From Bacteroidota bacterium (GTDB lineage Bacteria; Bacteroidota; Bacteroidia; Bacteroidales; PUMT01): a stretch of 16,022 bases of DNA. Numbering within the stretch: position 1 is the stretch's first letter; every line of letters begins with the position of its first letter. The position numbers were made by a program, and so were the translations under genes. Of the stretch, positions 14,110-16,022 are shown in pieces. The notes beneath the pieces are model-generated. The model did not search any database and was not told the DNA's origin. It was given only the letters and a program-made list of their open reading frames with translations. The stretch spans positions 1 to 16,022 of the forward strand of contig PXAP01000032.1 in the NCBI GenBank assembly GCA_003567115.1. The letters run 5' to 3'.

Positions 14110-16022
14110 TCATTGTTTAATTATCCTGACTGTCCTGTTATCTATCTTCAACAGGTATATCCCGGAATTAAGGCCGTCCAGGTTTATCCGGTTGTTCTCG
14201 ACTATCCCGGTCATGACAACACTGCCAAGGACATCAGTGATTGTATACCTCCTGTCACTGCCATCAGGCAATTCAATATACAATACCGAAACTACAGGGT
14301 TGGGATAAATGCGTATATCTCTGCCCTCTATTCTGTCGATTCCGGTAGGCGACTGAACAATCAGCTCCTGTTCCACATCAGGGGCAGGCTCATAGTTGTT
14401 GTCGCCGGACTGGCTTGCTGTAATTATCGTAACCCCGGCACTATGAGGTGTCAACGTTGAGCCGGTTATCGAGGCAACCTCCGGGTCTGAACTTGTGAAG
14501 GTAACAGCTAATCCCGAAGAGGCCGTTGCATGAAGCTCAAACGGCGGTGAATCGGCATAAACCTCATGGAGAGGCCCGAAATCAATAGTCTGTGAAGCCT
14601 TCTCTATGGTAAGGGTGCCGTTAACACGGATTATCTCATATCTGTCATCCCGGCCACCCGACACAATAATATCCTCTGTACCGGCATCTGTGTATGTACG
14701 GGCATTTGTATAAACATGGGGCTGATCATGCAAATCGCGGTGATCATGGCCAAGCACAAAACCATCATAGCTGATTGTCAGCTCAGGATTTGGTTCGCCG
14801 TAAGTCCTTGTCTTGTCATCGGCCGTGGCAGTCAGCGGTGCCTTTTCTATGGTAAGGGTGCCGTCAACATAGCTGAAACTGTAATTATTATCTTCTCCGC
14901 CGGAAACAGTCAGCGTTGATATTCCCGGGTAGGTATCTGTATCTGCTGTTGACGAAACCATCGGTTCTTCATCTATCACCGAAGGATCATCATCAAGTAC
15001 AAACCCCGAATAACTGACAGTAAACTCAGGATCGGGATAACCGAAATACCTCGACTTATCGTCGGCAGTGGCAGTAAGCGATGCCTTTTCAATGGTAAGG
15101 GTGCCGCTGACATAATCAAAGTCATAATTGGTGTCACTGCCGCCTGAAACGGTGATCTCATATTCGCCGGCCCCGGTAGCTATATCGGCAGTGGTTGATG
15201 CAACCGGCTGCTGATCAAGAGTCCCAACAGAATGGCCACTCAGAAAACCTGAATAGCTGATAGTGAATTCAGGAATGGGGTCACCGTAGGTAATTGATGC
15301 ATCGCCGGCGGTAACTGTCAGCATAACCTTTTCAATGGTAAGGGTGCCGTTGACGTAATCAAATGTATAGTTGGCAGCGCTGCCGCCTGAAACTAAAATA
15401 TCATAAGTTCCTGCATTTGAATACTGATGTGCCTGGGTCGACACATTTGGTTCCTGATCCAGGGCCTCAACATCTTCATCATATACAAAACCCGAATAGC
15501 TGATTGTCAGTTCAGGGTTCGGATCCCAATAGGTTTTTGTTTTATCATCGGCGATAACCGTAAGGGTTGACTTATCGACCGTAAGGAGCTGTTCGGCATC
15601 CTCAGCCGGGGCATAAATATTATCTCCGGGCTGCGAGGCGGTGATGGTTGTCGTGCCTGATCCGGTTATGGTGACAATATTTTCACTTACCGTGGCCACA
15701 CCGGTGTCTGAACTTTCATAAATAACATCCAGTCCCGATGATGCGGTAGCCGTCAGCTCAATATCGGGGTCTCCGTATGTCTGGCCGGGAATTTCTTCGA
15801 AGGTGATTTCCTGCTCTATTTTCTCTGTGGTAAATGGCTCTATCAGGCCGTACATGGTGTCGATCTCGTTTATGGCATAGGTCCGGACGTGATATTCTGT
15901 ATTCGGATCCAGATCGGAAAGGGAAAAGGTAAACATACCGAGTCCACCGAATTCATCCTCCACCTTGTTATCATCAAATGACGGAGGAATATCAGTACCC
16001 CATAAGAAACCCCTTTCAAGCA
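14110..16022 (-). CDS. MBG-repeat surface protein with T9SS sorting domain (C-terminal part)
   Basis: About 637 codons are visible and the frame stays open to the window edge, so the N-terminus and signal peptide are missing. In order: the end of a fibronectin-III-like domain (GMFTFSLSDLDPNTEYHVRT, 15937-15878), an Ig-like module (QEITFEEIPGQTYGDP to QPGDNIYAPAEDAEQLLTV), four tandem MBG-type repeats (YGxPxPEFTISYSGF, VSGG, NGTLTIEKA), a second Ig-like module (QTIDFGPLHEVYADSPPFEL), and a C-terminal type A sorting domain (IYPNPVVSVLYIELPDGSD to the end IKQ). The sorting domain directs export through the type IX system and surface attachment or release. No catalytic domain is visible in this part; an adhesin or the stalk of a surface enzyme is plausible. 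Confidence 0.9.
   Translation of the reverse strand, partial: LERGFLWGTDIPPSFDDNKVEDEFGGLGMFTFSLSDLDPNTEYHVRTYAINEIDTMYGLIEPFTTEKIEQEITFEEIPGQTYGDPDIELTATASSGLDVIYESSDTGVATVSENIVTITGSGTTTITASQPGDNIYAPAEDAEQLLTVDKSTLTVIADDKTKTYWDPNPELTISYSGFVYDEDVEALDQEPNVSTQAHQYSNAGTYDILVSGGSAANYTFDYVNGTLTIEKVMLTVTAGDASITYGDPIPEFTISYSGFLSGHSVGTLDQQPVASTTADIATGAGEYEITVSGGSDTNYDFDYVSGTLTIEKASLTATADDKSRYFGYPDPEFTVSYSGFVLDDDPSVIDEEPMVSSTADTDTYPGISTLTVSGGEDNNYSFSYVDGTLTIEKAPLTATADDKTRTYGEPNPELTISYDGFVLGHDHRDLHDQPHVYTNARTYTDAGTEDIIVSGGRDDRYEIIRVNGTLTIEKASQTIDFGPLHEVYADSPPFELHATASSGLAVTFTSSDPEVASITGSTLTPHSAGVTIITASQSGDNNYEPAPDVEQELIVQSPTGIDRIEGRDIRIYPNPVVSVLYIELPDGSDRRYTITDVLGSVVMTGIVENNRINLDGLNSGIYLLKIDNRTVRIIKQ
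14599..15570 (-). repeat. Four tandem 243-bp MBG-type coding repeats
   Basis: Four in-frame units of exactly 81 codons: 15570-15328, 15327-15085, 15084-14842 and 14841-14599. The unit ends share a near-identical stretch (encoding GTLTIEK, e.g. 14603-14621, 14846-14864, 15089-15107, 15332-15350) while centres have diverged. Equal length with moderate divergence suggests old duplication with possible ongoing recombination. Confidence 0.85.

Overview
The window reads as a chromosomal segment of a member of the Bacteroidota, most likely a free-living or anaerobic Bacteroidales/Marinilabiliales-type organism. The evidence is a surface protein with a C-terminal type IX secretion sorting domain, several promoters of the Bacteroidota form TTG-N19/20-TAnnTTTG, weak or absent Shine-Dalgarno sites, the DUF6452 lipoprotein / DUF6048 pair, an SppA-LpxK neighbourhood, and a two-subunit B12-dependent methylmalonyl-CoA mutase. 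No phage, plasmid, CRISPR or insertion-sequence gene is visible; the genes themselves are mostly housekeeping.

Layout. 1-2189 (minus): sppA (signal-peptide peptidase), then the 5' end of lpxK (lipid A 4'-kinase), with an intrinsic terminator between them. 2190-3408: folK on the plus strand, preceded by a strong promoter and a structured repeat, followed by a convergent gap that holds an orphan promoter. 3409-4948 (minus): tRNA-Glu(TTC) and rpsT, probably one transcript, then radC. 5112-6276 (minus): DUF6452 lipoprotein and overlapping DUF6048 envelope protein. 6277-8436: repeat-rich intergenic DNA flanking an mpl-type muropeptide ligase gene. 8437-9708 (minus): two small membrane proteins (DUF2752-like and DUF4190-like). 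9932-13961 (minus): mutA-mutB operon. 14110-16022 (minus): C-terminal part of a large MBG-repeat surface protein that runs off the window.

How the genes work together. Much of the content concerns the cell envelope (LpxK for lipid A, SppA for signal-peptide clearance, Mpl for peptidoglycan recycling, DUF6452/DUF6048, small membrane proteins, T9SS cargo). mutA-mutB interconverts succinyl-CoA and methylmalonyl-CoA, the core of propionate/succinate metabolism in this phylum.

The most unusual signal is non-coding. A roughly 165-bp multi-hairpin element occurs four times in the same orientation, in intergenic DNA at about 2543-2711, 6341-6431 (partial), 6551-6713 and 8331-8449 (partial). Differences between copies tend to preserve base pairing. 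One copy fills almost the whole predicted folK leader and one supplies the stop codon of the DUF2752-like gene. A separate pair of tandem units at 8256-8330 differs at only three positions, all in a hairpin stem and all pairing-preserving. A 38-bp promoter/operator-like module with a covarying palindrome lies upstream of two unrelated minus-strand genes. I do not recognise any of these as a described family; none could be searched here.
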